In this document: one piece after another, positions 55,166 to 64,000 of the stretch
How positions within the stretch are numbered: the stretch's first letter is position 1
Layout: the number at the start of each line of letters is the position of its first letter
DNA from: Patiria pectinifera
Taxonomy: Eukaryota > Echinodermata > Asteroidea > Valvatida > Asterinidae
Direction: 5' to 3'
Length of the DNA: 64,000 bases
NCBI GenBank assembly: GCA_029964075.1
Contig: CM057135.1
Coordinates: forward strand, 9,140,863-9,204,862
Made by a program: the position numbers and the translations under genes
The notes under the pieces: model-generated
Databases searched by the model: none
Told to the model about the DNA's origin: nothing
The model's input: the letters and a program-made list of their open reading frames with translations, nothing else

Positions 55166-55510
55166 ATGGCTATGCCAGCATCGCCGTCCACACCAAGCAG
55201 CTGCAGTCCTGCCAAGAAGAGAAAGATCGATGATGTGGTGGAGACTCTGCAAGAATCTGTAGAAGCTTTTGATGCTCTGTTGCATGCAACATGTTATTCC
55301 CTCATGAAGCAGCAGTACAAGGAGGCCACTACTACCTTGAAGAAAGTGCGGAGACGGCTAAAATGCTTACATTTGGAGGCCAAGGAAAACATGAAGTTGG
55401 TCTCACAGGAACAAGTAGTACTAATGCAGAAAATTTGTCTGATGACCACCAGAGAGTCCTTCCTCAAGAAGGAGAACAGCACCATGAAAGAACTGATAAA
55501 AGATCTTTAG
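55166..55510 (+). CDS. Small coiled-coil protein, family unknown
   Basis: A 114-codon frame from ATG at 55166. It opens with a Ser/Pro-rich leader and a basic patch resembling a nuclear localisation signal (PAKKRKIDD). A long charged helix follows (VVETLQESVEAFDALLHA, then EATTTLKKVRRRLKCLHLEA and MKELIKDL), which looks like a coiled coil. After the stop, a further acidic frame follows to about 55621 (DDEEADYFGE), so an intron or a read-through cannot be excluded. AATAAA-like sequence is not close downstream. I do not recognise a family. It could be a host gene or a transposon accessory. Confidence 0.45.
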   Translation: MAMPASPSTPSSCSPAKKRKIDDVVETLQESVEAFDALLHATCYSLMKQQYKEATTTLKKVRRRLKCLHLEAKENMKLVSQEQVVLMQKICLMTTRESFLKKENSTMKELIKDL

Positions 55511-56230
55511 ACAAAGTTGTGGCATTTGTGTGGAGATGATGAGGAGGCTGACTATTTTGGAGAGGCAAGTCAGGAGGATCACTCCGCACAGCTAGATCTT
55601 TTTATTTCGCAGCATTCACCTTAGTTGTTTTAAATGAGGCAGTTATGAACAAGCAGTGTTTTTTTGGAAATTTTCTTTGGATCATCTATGTACATGTACC
55701 GGTATTTTGGTTTGAAAACTTTAAAAACTGTATATATAATCTATACAGTGTATAGTTAGTATTTAATGTAATTAATTTTTAACTGACATACATGTACAGC
55801 TGCATATGTTTATGAATAGGCATAAAGCCGTCTGTTGATTAATTCTGCAAGATGACAAAAAAGCGCAGTAAAAAAAAACCTGTGTTTGTTAAAAATAGTG
55901 CAGTACATTTTAAAGTAATACGAAACTTGAGCTCCTTTTTCATTTAAACTTCATTTAAATCCAATATCAACAGTTTTAATATCAGTGGTTTTAAGCCAAT
56001 GGATTTCAGTCAAAAAGTGCAGGTTTGCAGTTTTTCTTGGGTCAAGCTGACCCTCTTTTGACAAGTTTAGACTTGTTAAATAATTGTGTGTTTCTTCATT
56101 GTCCAATTCCATTGTTTTTAGTCCAGCATCAGACTTGAAAAGTAAGACAAAAGTTTCATTACTCTTTGTGGTAAAAGTGATTTCAATTTACTTCATTTCA
56201 ACACAACACATTTTCAGTGCTTTGAAGCTT

Positions 56231-56378
<148 letters not shown>

Positions 56379-56639
56379 GGGCTTTCAGGCAGAGAGTGCA
56401 TGCTATAGCATTTCCTTGGTTCAGATGATTTCATTTTGAATTTTTACCATCTATTATTGGGGATCAAAAAGAGATAGACGGAGTAAAAACAAATCTTCTG
56501 CTGCTTGTAATGCCTTTTTTTTTTTTACTCGTGTTCAATGTTTGCACATTTGGTAGATTTCTGATAGTAAAAATGTTTTCAGTTTGTACACAAAGTTGCT
56601 GTTTGAGCCGAGGGTCAATCCGTGACAAATTACCAACAA

Positions 56640-57185
56640 CAGTGAAAGTTTAAACCCCACCCCCTTCAAATTGATTCATATTTAGTGTATGGGGTAATTT
56701 ATACTGAAACAGCTGGAATTATACATTTTAGTGTCATCGGACAAAAGGTTTTCGAGCTACCGCCCGCAATTATTTGGCAATTTGTCAAAATGGACGAGGT
56801 CACCAATTTTCAATTGACCATATTTCCATAACGTGTGGGCCAAATTTGTTTATCTTGGTTTCTTTGGAAAGGTTACATCACATAATAAGAATTCTAAATT
56901 TACCATTATTTTTCATGAGTATTTTGCAACAAGTATACCAGCTTTGAGATGAGCTAGAAACCAAAAAAAAAAAACCACCAATATTAGATATTACGTAGAA
57001 AACATGTTGGGGTATACCTTTCATTAAACTACGTCTCAAGTTGACTTGATCCACAAGGCCAGATTTAGTTTAGTAAAGGTCAAACAGTCATTATACTTCA
57101 AATTACTCCGACATGAAAAGTAATCTTAAATTTTGATTCCTGATGATGTTACCTTTCCAAAGCAACCAAGATCAACAAATTTTGT
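56640..57185. mobile_element. Foldback repeat related to 13815-14805
   Basis: Inverted arms pair CCAAATTTGTTTATCTTGG and GGAAAGGTTACATCA with TGATGTTACCTTTCC and CCAAGATCAACAAATTTTG. GGGGTAATTTATACTGAAAC and GAGATGAGCTAGAAACC recall the repeat at 13815. The right arm looks truncated by the next hairpin. Confidence 0.6.
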
Positions 57186-57461
57186 TAAGTTGATGCAGTG
57201 GTTCTTTTCTAATATTTCACATTTTATTAATCTGGTTCTAATCCCAACACACACACACTGCATGAATGAACTCTGTTTTTCAATTGCTGACTGATTGCAA
57301 GGGTCTCCTTGAAAAACCAGTTGGGTTGCCTTGTTTTTTAGAACAATTATATATGTTGAAACCTAAGGTCGACACTGTACTCTAATCATGCTATCCAGGA
57401 TAAGACATTCATGTAGAAAATGGAGAAATATTAGAAAAGAACCACTGCATCAACTTAACTT
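57185..57461. mobile_element. Hairpin MITE of about 275 bp
   Basis: GTTAAGTTGATGCAGTGGTT at the left is inverted at the right end (AACCACTGCATCAACTTAAC), with about 33 matching bases including TCTTTTCTAATATTTC. It has no ORF and adjoins the preceding foldback. Confidence 0.75.
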
Positions 57462-58206
57462 CCTGCTCCATAGCAGTAGTCTTATTTAAATCTTTCATTT
57501 TCATGTATAATAGGTCTCTCTCAAATGACGTCATTTCCTACAGACCAGCCACGTTCGACGTATTTTGAGCGTCAACTGTCATTTCGCGCATGGCTGCGTC
57601 ATATTTGGAGCAACATCGCGTGTGTTTGGAACATTTTCAACACTGAGCCATGCGTAAAATGCGCAGATGCAGTTTTCCTACAGAAGTGTCTGTCTTTGAG
57701 AGAGACCTACCGATATAGTTTCTTGGATTTCCTTTGTAGCATGTTTGAAATGTTCATGTCACCATGATTTGTATTTTGAAGTGCATCATTTCTGACCATA
57801 TCAGGAAATGTGACTTGACAGGAAAATGAAGGTCAAAACCAAGAACGTGCTACATGTATTGTGTATTTTGGAATTAAATTATGAAAGCTCAATCAAAAGT
57901 AAACAAACATTTCTTAATTGCATTTGATGTACATACTGTTGATAATATTTACATTGAAGCACATTATTAAGAGCCCTGTCACATGTACATGTAGGCCACA
58001 ATAGTTTTGAGTGTAGCATTGTGGCAACAGATATCTGTCACACTATATTGCTATAGTTTAAACTGCCATGGCCCATTGTTCTTGTCAAACATGACCATAG
58101 AATTGTCAGTGACGTGACATTCATTTGCACTTACACGTATCTGCTTAACTACTTAAAATCAATACTGTGTGTCTTTCAGATTTTGAATTAAGCATTTTCA
58201 GCAAAG

Positions 58207-59254
58207 ATGCCAAGAACAAGAAAAAAAATCCAGGGAGGCAAGGCAGAAAACAAATACTTCGTATAAACAACAGCAGCGCCGTAATTGTGCAGTATGTGTA
58301 ATACTTTAAGGGTTTAGTCCGTCAGTTGCCAAAATTGAGACTTTACCACAACCATGGTGATTCTACTGATCAACGTTTTCTCTTCAGTTTATTATAGAAG
58401 TGACTGAGCACTACACTTATGTGTACAGGCACAGAATCTTCATGTTAATTATAAATTTTCGCTGTTTATAAAAACAAGGGCATGTGTGTTACAAAACAGC
58501 AATACAGATGAGATAGCAGTAGAATTTTCGTTTTACAAATATTAAATGGACAATTCTGGGGACAAAATCCTTTGGGAACAAATTGCAACTCCTTTCCAAA
58601 GTCTCAGTCATTCATCTTATTTATTATCTTGGATGAATCACAAAATAACACACCATTTTTCTGCTTATGTCATTGTGGTAACTGTGTTATCACTTTTCGC
58701 TGAACTTTCATATTCAGATCTACAATTGTAAAGAACTCACTTCAGTTTTTTCATAACAGGTTCATTCTGCAGCTGAAGTGGATAAAGTTCCAGAGAAGTC
58801 CTTGAGAGAGTCTACTGAGAATCATCATGGTAGCCAAGATGGTCAATCCAAACAGCACCTTCATTGTGCATTGCGCCCGAATGAGACAATGTTTCAGTAT
58901 CTGCCGAGTGAAACTATCGTACATGTACTTCAAAGTAGCATGGCACAGAGCAATGGTATCTTCAGTGATCGGTCCAGGGGGAAACAGTGTACAGCCAACA
59001 GTTTAATGGCTCTAGGGTACACTCTTTACAAAGACACAGCAGCATGGAATGTGGATGACCTGGAAAGCATCCTCCTTCAAAGAGACTCCTTGTATAATGA
59101 GATAACTAAACATCAACATCACCAAGGTTTTCTTGATTTCGAAGCACTTCCAGCTTCTTTTAGCATCGGTGGTGTGACTGTGAGACTCACTAAAGGAACA
59201 CCTCAATCCAGGACAGATATTATTATTATCATGATGAAAAGGCAGTATTGGTGA
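58207..59254 (+). CDS. OTU/C76-like cysteine protease-like gene, probably two exons
   Basis: The main frame, with ATG at 58778 or an acceptor at about 58760 (TTTTTTCATAACAG), runs to a stop at 59254. Its centre has SRGKQCTANSLMALGYTL, with a Cys preceded by Gln, followed by AAWNVDDLESILLQRDSLY and then FSIGGVTVRLTKG. Gln-Cys-x-Ala-Asn-Ser-Leu is the arrangement I associate with papain-like deubiquitinase-type proteases (OTU or C76 groups), often seen in viruses and transposons. The catalytic His is not placed. A short basic peptide (MPRTRKKIQGGK) at 58207 followed by a GT could be the first exon. The stop after MMKRQYW may truncate the protein. Family call is tentative. Confidence 0.45.
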
Positions 59255-59933
59255 CATCACACACTTTCCACTCGATCGCTTCCTACATCCAGCTCTTGTG
59301 CACTTCACTCAAACTTACCCACGCACCGTATGACATATGTCCCACTTTCTTGACAATAGAGACTCCCGATTTATCTAAGGATCCGGAATCAAGTCATCAG
59401 TCAACAGGTGAACGCAATACAAATGAGTGGAACCAGCAACAGGGACTCGATAGTCCTCATGCTGATAGTATTTGTAGGGAGATGGGCAGGCACTATTCCA
59501 AATCCCATTATCTCCTCCTCCTTAATTACCCCCCTCCCCTCCAAATGACCCCCCTCCGAAATAGATCCCCCTCCCCAAAAATATATTTCCTTTCCCCAAA
59601 TATATCTCCCCCTTTAGCTCCCCAAATATATCTCTTCTCTCTCTGAGTTGTTATATTATAAGTGGGGGTACGGCGACAAACCCCATATCTCCCTCTGTCT
59701 AGGCACCAGACCAGGCTCTTACTTTCTAATATCTTTCGCCGTCTTGGAGATCTCTACACAGACTCACAGCAACTGATGGCGCCCTCTATCAATACTTATA
59801 AATAAATAAATAAACGTTGTCTTAGGTTTACACGTCTGAGTTTTCACTTTATTAAAACGGCTGACTTTACCATTAAAACATATAACAAAATATAATATTT
59901 AACAAAATATAATATAATAAATATAGATCAAAT

Positions 59934-60260
59934 AATGATGTCAGAGTTCCATTGAACTAAAGGGAACTACCAGTTCCCTTTTCTTTGTCAAAAACAAATT
60001 TTATTCATAATCATGATGTCAGAGTTCTATTGAACTAAAGGGAACTGCCAGTTCTCTTTTCTTTGTCAAACGAATTTTATTCATAAGCATGATGTCATCA
60101 GAGTTCTATTGAGCTAAGAGGAACTGCCAGTTCTCTTTTCTTTGTCAAACAAATTTTATTCATAAGCATGATGTCAGAGTTCTATTGAACTAAAGGGAAC
60201 TGCCAGTTCTCTTTTCTTTGTCAAACAAATTTTATTCATAAGCATGATGTCAGAGTTCTG
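59934..60260. repeat. About 78-bp tandem repeat with palindrome in the Polinton 2 TIR
   Basis: Four copies plus a partial one of ATGATGTCAGAGTTCTATTG, AACTAAAGGGAACTGCCAGTTCTC, then TTGTCAAACAAATTTTATTC. The palindrome GAACTGCCAGTTC recalls the different palindrome in the Polinton 1 TIR repeat. Confidence 0.85.
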
Positions 60261-60444
60261 TTTAAATAATTGTCTAGAACATTTTAGTTTTTCATACAAA
60301 ATTTTCTTTTCGAGACCACTGACATCCAGACATTGTGCCAATGGTTAAAAATCTTATTTACAAGGGGCCACAGTGTTTGCATTTGCAATCTAATCGGTGT
60401 CCCCATTTTCTACCTTCCTTGTCGTGTATGCTAAAAAAAAATCA

Positions 60445-61131
60445 CTATATGCTCTCTTTTTTTCGGAAAAAAGTTGAGGGTAGGCGGTAGTAAATTAATT
60501 GGGGATAATCCTTTGTTAGATCGTAAAATTCTCTCAATACTTTTGCCCACTTCTTCCCAATGCCGCAATTGTTTTTTAACCAAAAATCGAAATTTGGTAA
60601 AAGTACCCTCCCCCTTTTCTTATCTTCTCGAAATGTTTGAAACGACACTTCTAACCATTCCCCAAACCTTGCTGCGTTTAACAAAGCCCTGTTTTCCCCA
60701 TGTTTGTATATTATATTACAGTCTTTGACGCACGTTTCTAAATAACTTAAACTATGGCGTTGATTTACAGGTACAGCTGGAATATCCTCATTTACTGGCT
60801 GCCGCCATGGCTCATAACGGGTTTTTATTTTTTCATAGATTTCTTGGTGATTTACAGGGTTTTTTTTTGGTACTGGAGGCTGCTCATCTTCAGGTTCATC
60901 AATGTGTACTTCTAAAATGGGGAGTGGTGGTGGATTACGAAAACGGCGCTGAAGGGCTTCAACGTGATCATTAAACTGTGGAGTCGCTATCAGTTCTTTT
61001 GCCTGTGCTACTACCTGTAAGCATTGAACGAATCCCACAACACACCAGCCCCTTAATCAGGAAATGATTCCGTTTGCCTCGTTTAGACCCTCCTCAACGT
61101 GAGTTATGTCAGTGGTCTGCCATGGAATCTC
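60445..61131 (-). CDS. Uncharacterised Polinton 2 protein with phage-like helical domain
   Basis: ATG at 61131 opens a short frame (MEIPWQTTDITHVEEGLNEA) that stops near 61054. The main frame resumes near 61011 after TGCTTACAG, so either a short intron or a lesion joins the two. The main part has AKELIATPQFNDHVEALQRR, a Pro-rich acidic linker (PPLPILEVHIDEPEDEQPP), YEKIKTRYEPW, then FGEWLEVSFQTFREDKKRG, NFDFWLKNNCGIGKKWAKVLR and a Lys-rich end. The WL...F..W...GI....A..LR spacing resembles ParB-adjacent phage helical proteins (DUF3102-like); that is only a resemblance. Polinton 1 has no counterpart between its TIR and PolB. Function unknown. Confidence 0.55.
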
Positions 61132-61261
61132 CATAGTGTTTCTAAAAAAAGAGAGAACGAAAAAATAATAAATATAGTGGCATATATAGATTTTCATCAT
61201 TTTTATGAAATGGTAATTTTGATGTAGTATTCAGACAACCTTTTGTTACAAAGGTGACTGC

Positions 61262-61371
61262 TCTATGTTCCGACACCCCTATGTTCCGACAACCTAGACT
61301 GTGTTACTCCCGGTTAGGGTTAGGAATAGGAATATGTGCAGTCGGAACATAGGGGTGTCGGAACATAGAGG
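61262..61371. repeat. Perfect-arm hairpin with TTCCGAC repeats
   Basis: The left arm CTATGTTCCGACACCCCTATG plus TTCCGAC is inverted at 61344-61371, leaving a loop of about 54 bases. Each arm repeats CTATGTTCCGACA twice. It lies upstream of the Polinton 2 PolB start and downstream (in genome order) of the divergent minus-strand gene, so it sits in their shared promoter space. Confidence 0.8.
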
Positions 61372-61513
61372 TGTAACCGTTACAAATAGTAGTCATGATT
61401 GCTGTTGTATCGGGAAAAAATACAAATACTAAAATAAGTTGAAAGTTATTTACAAAAAATTGTTATGTGCTTTGCAATTGCTCATATTCTTCCTTAATAT
61501 CTGTAAATATTAA

Positions 61514-62925
61514 ATGGAGACCAACTCAAAGCCATCACCTAAAGTCTATTCGCGGTGGGTTAAAGCTGCATTGAAGAGTTACGTTGATCAAAATAATATA
61601 GCGATCGATGAACGAGAAAATTATACTCGTCGAGACTATACTCAAGCCATAAGGAATGAAGAGAGTAAATTTAAAAACTTGAGGAAAAGGACACTTTATG
61701 AGCTCAAACAGATTGTAGACGAACAAAATCTAGAATACGTACCGACGGGTTATAATGGTCGATTTTTGAAAAAAAGATTTATTCTCAGCGATCAAGAGAT
61801 TTAAATCTCCCGAAGATTTTCAAGAGGCTGACTTCAGAGGTACGAGAAGGTTTAAAAATAACTTTCGAAACTGGGAACTGATTCCGAGACAGTTTAATAA
61901 TGCTGTTGAACTGTTTTTTCGCACTCACGAGCGGCAGATCGAAAGCAAAGTCGTATCAGAACTGAGAGAACTCACTTACATGAAGCTTCAGATTGCAATT
62001 ACAGTGAGAATGTACCTGATGGAGAACGGGTGACTGCTGAATTTACCTTTATCAGTAACAATGTGGTTATTTTGAGGGAGAGTCAGGTAAAGCAAATTCT
62101 TAAAGAAGCGATCGATCAAGTAAAAGAAAAAAACGCGAGTCATACAAATCGAGGATCAGGTTGGGTAGTCGATAAAATACTCGCGTAACGTAAACCGTTA
62201 TGCTCAAGCAGGAGGTAGTTCTTACATAGAGCTACCCGACTATCTCAAAAATAAAAAGGCAATTATCAACGTACAAAACAAAGACAACGAATGTTTGAGA
62301 TGGTGTTTGAGAGCCGCTCTTGGTAAATATTCGGACAAAGTAAAATAGCGAATCAAAAAGGTCCATGAAGAGAGAACTACGATATACAACACAAACGATG
62401 GATTGAAATTCAAAAATATAGACTTTCCCACACCAGTGGATCAAATGTCTAGGGTAGAAAGACAACATAATCTATCGATAAGCGTTTTTGGTTATACTGA
62501 ACAAGATAACATACATGTATTGGCATTATCTAAAAACACAGATCCTACCGTTGAGGCTATCGATCTGTTGTTGTTTTCCAACGGTGATAAGAGTCACTAC
62601 TGTTGGATACAAAAATTTTATAGATTATTTTATACCGTAACGGCAGATCGACACTAGAAATATTTCTGTCGAAGATGTCTGTCACACTACGGAACGCAAG
62701 AAAAACTAGACAGACACAAACAAGATTGTGAAGGAATGGACAAACCTCCGTCTAAAATCGTTTTTCCCGAGAACAACGTATTAGAATTTAAAAACCACAG
62801 ATTTGCACAGAACGCACCATTTTTCATTTACGCCGACTTTGAATCGGTACTAGAAAAAACTCAGCACGATAAAAAGGACAAAACGCAAAAGACAAACATT
62901 CACAAAGCAAGCGGTTATTCGTTGG
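61514..62925 (+). pseudogene. Protein-primed DNA polymerase B of Polinton 2, 5' part only
   Basis: ATG at 61514 opens the same N-terminal 90-aa module as in Polinton 1 (SRWVKAALKSYVDQNN, then YVPTGYNGRFLKK). Frameshifts follow near 61800, 62030, 62190 and 62345. Homologous blocks continue in order: NWELIPRQFNNA, INVQNKDNECLRWCLRAAL, NIDFPTPVDQMSRVERQ, HYCWIQKFYRLF, then exonuclease I with FFIYADFESVLE and HKASGYSL. At 62926 the sequence changes to the hAT end; exonuclease II and all polymerase motifs are absent from the window. They may continue beyond the hAT element. The copy is dead. Confidence 0.87.
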
Positions 62926-64000
62926 CAGAGGTGGCAGCAAGTCATTTTTTGCAAGTCCAAGTCAAGTCACAAGTCATTAGGTCCAGTCACAAGTCAAGTC
63001 ACAAGTCATTAGGCCCAGTCACAAGTCAAGTCACAAGTCATTTGGCCTAAACACAAGTCAAGTCACAAGTATCTTTGTCCAAGAACACGTCAACGTGCAC
63101 ATTATTTTGTCCAGCTGTAATAAGCTAAAAGAACCTGGCAACAACTTACGAGTTATTTTAAACACGCCTCCTTAATTCCCCTTTTTCAATGTGTTGCAAT
63201 TACTATTCTTGTAGTTTATCACATATCTGTCGGATATTAGCCCTTTGTATACTTTAATAAATTTACTCAACATTGTAGAAATAAATGTTGAGATGGCATG
63301 AAAAAAAGACTTCACTCACTCGATTACATGTAGTATACCAACACTTTATTGTTCAATTTTTATGTATACTAATCGCCGACCGATGGGTAGGCTATCCGGT
63401 ATTTTACATGCAATTGACAAAGGCCTGCTTTCTTTTCATGAAAAGTTCCTTTCAAAGTTTGTTCAACCATTACATTAAGCAAGAGACTTGGTCAATGAAA
63501 ACTGTAGTTTGTTATGACAGTCGTATTGAAAATTTTTGAAACTAGCGGGAACTATTCATTTTACTGGATTCAGTCACTGAGGTCTATTTTCTGGAATGAA
63601 ACTTTCTCGCTGCAACTATAAACTGCATTCATAAACACCTTGAGTGGCCTTTTTGGGCCTTGTGTTGGGCGACTTCAATTGAAAAAAAATCTTTTTTTCA
63701 TGTACAAACTGTTACACTGTACATTTCAAATAAACAAGATTTGATAGCATAGTATCACTCAACTTTGCTCTGTGTGGCCTCATAATTATTCCTCCATGAC
63801 TGAATACACGTTCGATCGGGGAGCTAGTAGCAGGAACAGACAGTACCCTCATAGCAAGAGGAAAGAGTCTGGGGAGGCTGTTGTTATTTACCAACCAGAA
63901 GTGCAGGCAGGCATTACGCAACGTAACAGCTCAGCTCACTGATATGATCTACAGCTGCAGCTGGGCGAAGTAGAAACCGCGCAAGCCAAAGTCCGTTTTT
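62926..64000. mobile_element. hAT-family DNA transposon, one end
   Basis: The element begins CAGAGGTGGCAGCAAGTCA, a typical hAT terminus (CAGRGGTG...). It continues with subterminal repeats of CAAGTCACAAGTCA and CATTAGGYCCAGTCAC (62945-63070) and contains the end of a transposase on the minus strand (63921-63712). The other end is outside the window. The insertion splits the Polinton 2 polymerase. The expected 8-bp duplication would be about TTCGTTGG (62918-62925), which can only be tested past the window. Confidence 0.82.
63712..64000 (-). CDS. hAT transposase, C-terminal dimerisation region (partial)
   Basis: The minus-strand frame to a stop at 63712 contains FPLAMRVLSVPATSSPIERV, FSHGGIIMRPHRAKLSD and NLVYLKC. 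This is the conserved hAT C-terminal (hATC) block, including the SxxxERxFS-type core and the final LVxLKC. Transposase folding and dimerisation depend on this region. The catalytic DDE core lies upstream, beyond the window. Reading toward the element's left terminus fits the usual layout. The frame shown is open to 63921 and may continue upstream with a break. Confidence 0.85.

Larger units (their letters stand above)
59470..62925. mobile_element. Polinton/Maverick element 2, left part
   Basis: The region repeats Polinton 1's TIR elements in the same order: a CCCC-rich, TATATCTCC-type polypyrimidine stretch (about 59510-59640), AGTGGGGGTAC (59661), CAGGCTCTTAC, CACAGACTCACAGC, then CTTATAAATAAATAAATAAACG. 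An extra minus-strand gene (61131-60445) and the first part of PolB (plus, from 61514) follow. The element is inverted relative to Polinton 1 and diverged from it. It ends abruptly at 62925, where a hAT transposon starts. The exact outer edge is uncertain (59465-59660). Confidence 0.8.

Noticed and set aside
61316-61330. Telomere-like TTAGGGTTAGG
   Set aside because: Only two units in the loop of a hairpin, so no evidence of an interstitial telomere.

Overview
The window looks like repeat-rich, AT-rich nuclear DNA from a marine invertebrate animal. The evidence is intron-containing genes with GT-AG splice sites, Polinton/Maverick virus-like transposons, a Ty3/Gypsy retroelement, a LINE fragment, tRNA-derived SINEs, many hairpin MITEs, and frequent acatgtacatgta-type motifs. 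Echinoderm, hemichordate, lancelet or lophotrochozoan are all possible. The sequence alone does not decide between them.

Layout, left to right. (1) 1-5000: short GC-rich and tandem sequence, an unassigned minus-strand exon (923-1306), and a frameshifted Ty3/Gypsy pol (1600-4801). (2) 5044-18057: a minus-strand multi-exon gene for a G2E3-like HECT ubiquitin ligase. Its introns hold a LINE remnant, several hairpin MITEs, a SINE and a 16-bp tandem array. Its most 5' recognisable exon runs straight into the end of a Polinton. (3) 18058-47138: Polinton 1, with about 1.1-1.3 kb terminal inverted repeats (TIRs). It carries a conserved small protein, a packaging ATPase, a major capsid protein, a small structural-type protein, a retroviral-type integrase and a protein-primed DNA polymerase B, mostly broken by frameshifts. 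It holds two nested insertions: a solo LTR (20045-21296, duplication TAATA) and a 17,011-bp DNA transposon (23072-40082, duplication GTCGCC) that splits the capsid gene. (4) 47139-59460: largely non-coding DNA with hairpins, tandem repeats, a coiled-coil ORF (55166-55510) and an OTU/C76-like cysteine protease-like exon (58761-59254). (5) About 59470-62925: the start of a second, related Polinton (TIR, one extra gene, first part of PolB), cut by a hAT transposon (62926 to the window end).

The most interesting object is the 17-kb nested element. It has perfect terminal repeats of about 40 bp, a perfect 6-bp target duplication and very large AT-rich subterminal arrays. It carries two convergent, intron-containing genes with almost undisturbed splice phase: a HECT E3 ubiquitin ligase with a ubiquitin-interacting motif, and a 535-residue DDE integrase-type transposase. 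The two genes end at a compact two-way polyadenylation signal. The ligase is a divergent relative of the ligase gene in the outer sequence (region 2), which suggests that this ligase family travels with, or was captured by, this kind of transposon.

How the parts would work: in Polinton 1 the polymerase and integrase would replicate and insert the element, and the capsid and ATPase genes would once have packaged it. That copy now looks dead. In the nested element the transposase would recognise the terminal repeats and arrays, and the ligase could modify host or element proteins. The ligase role is inference only.
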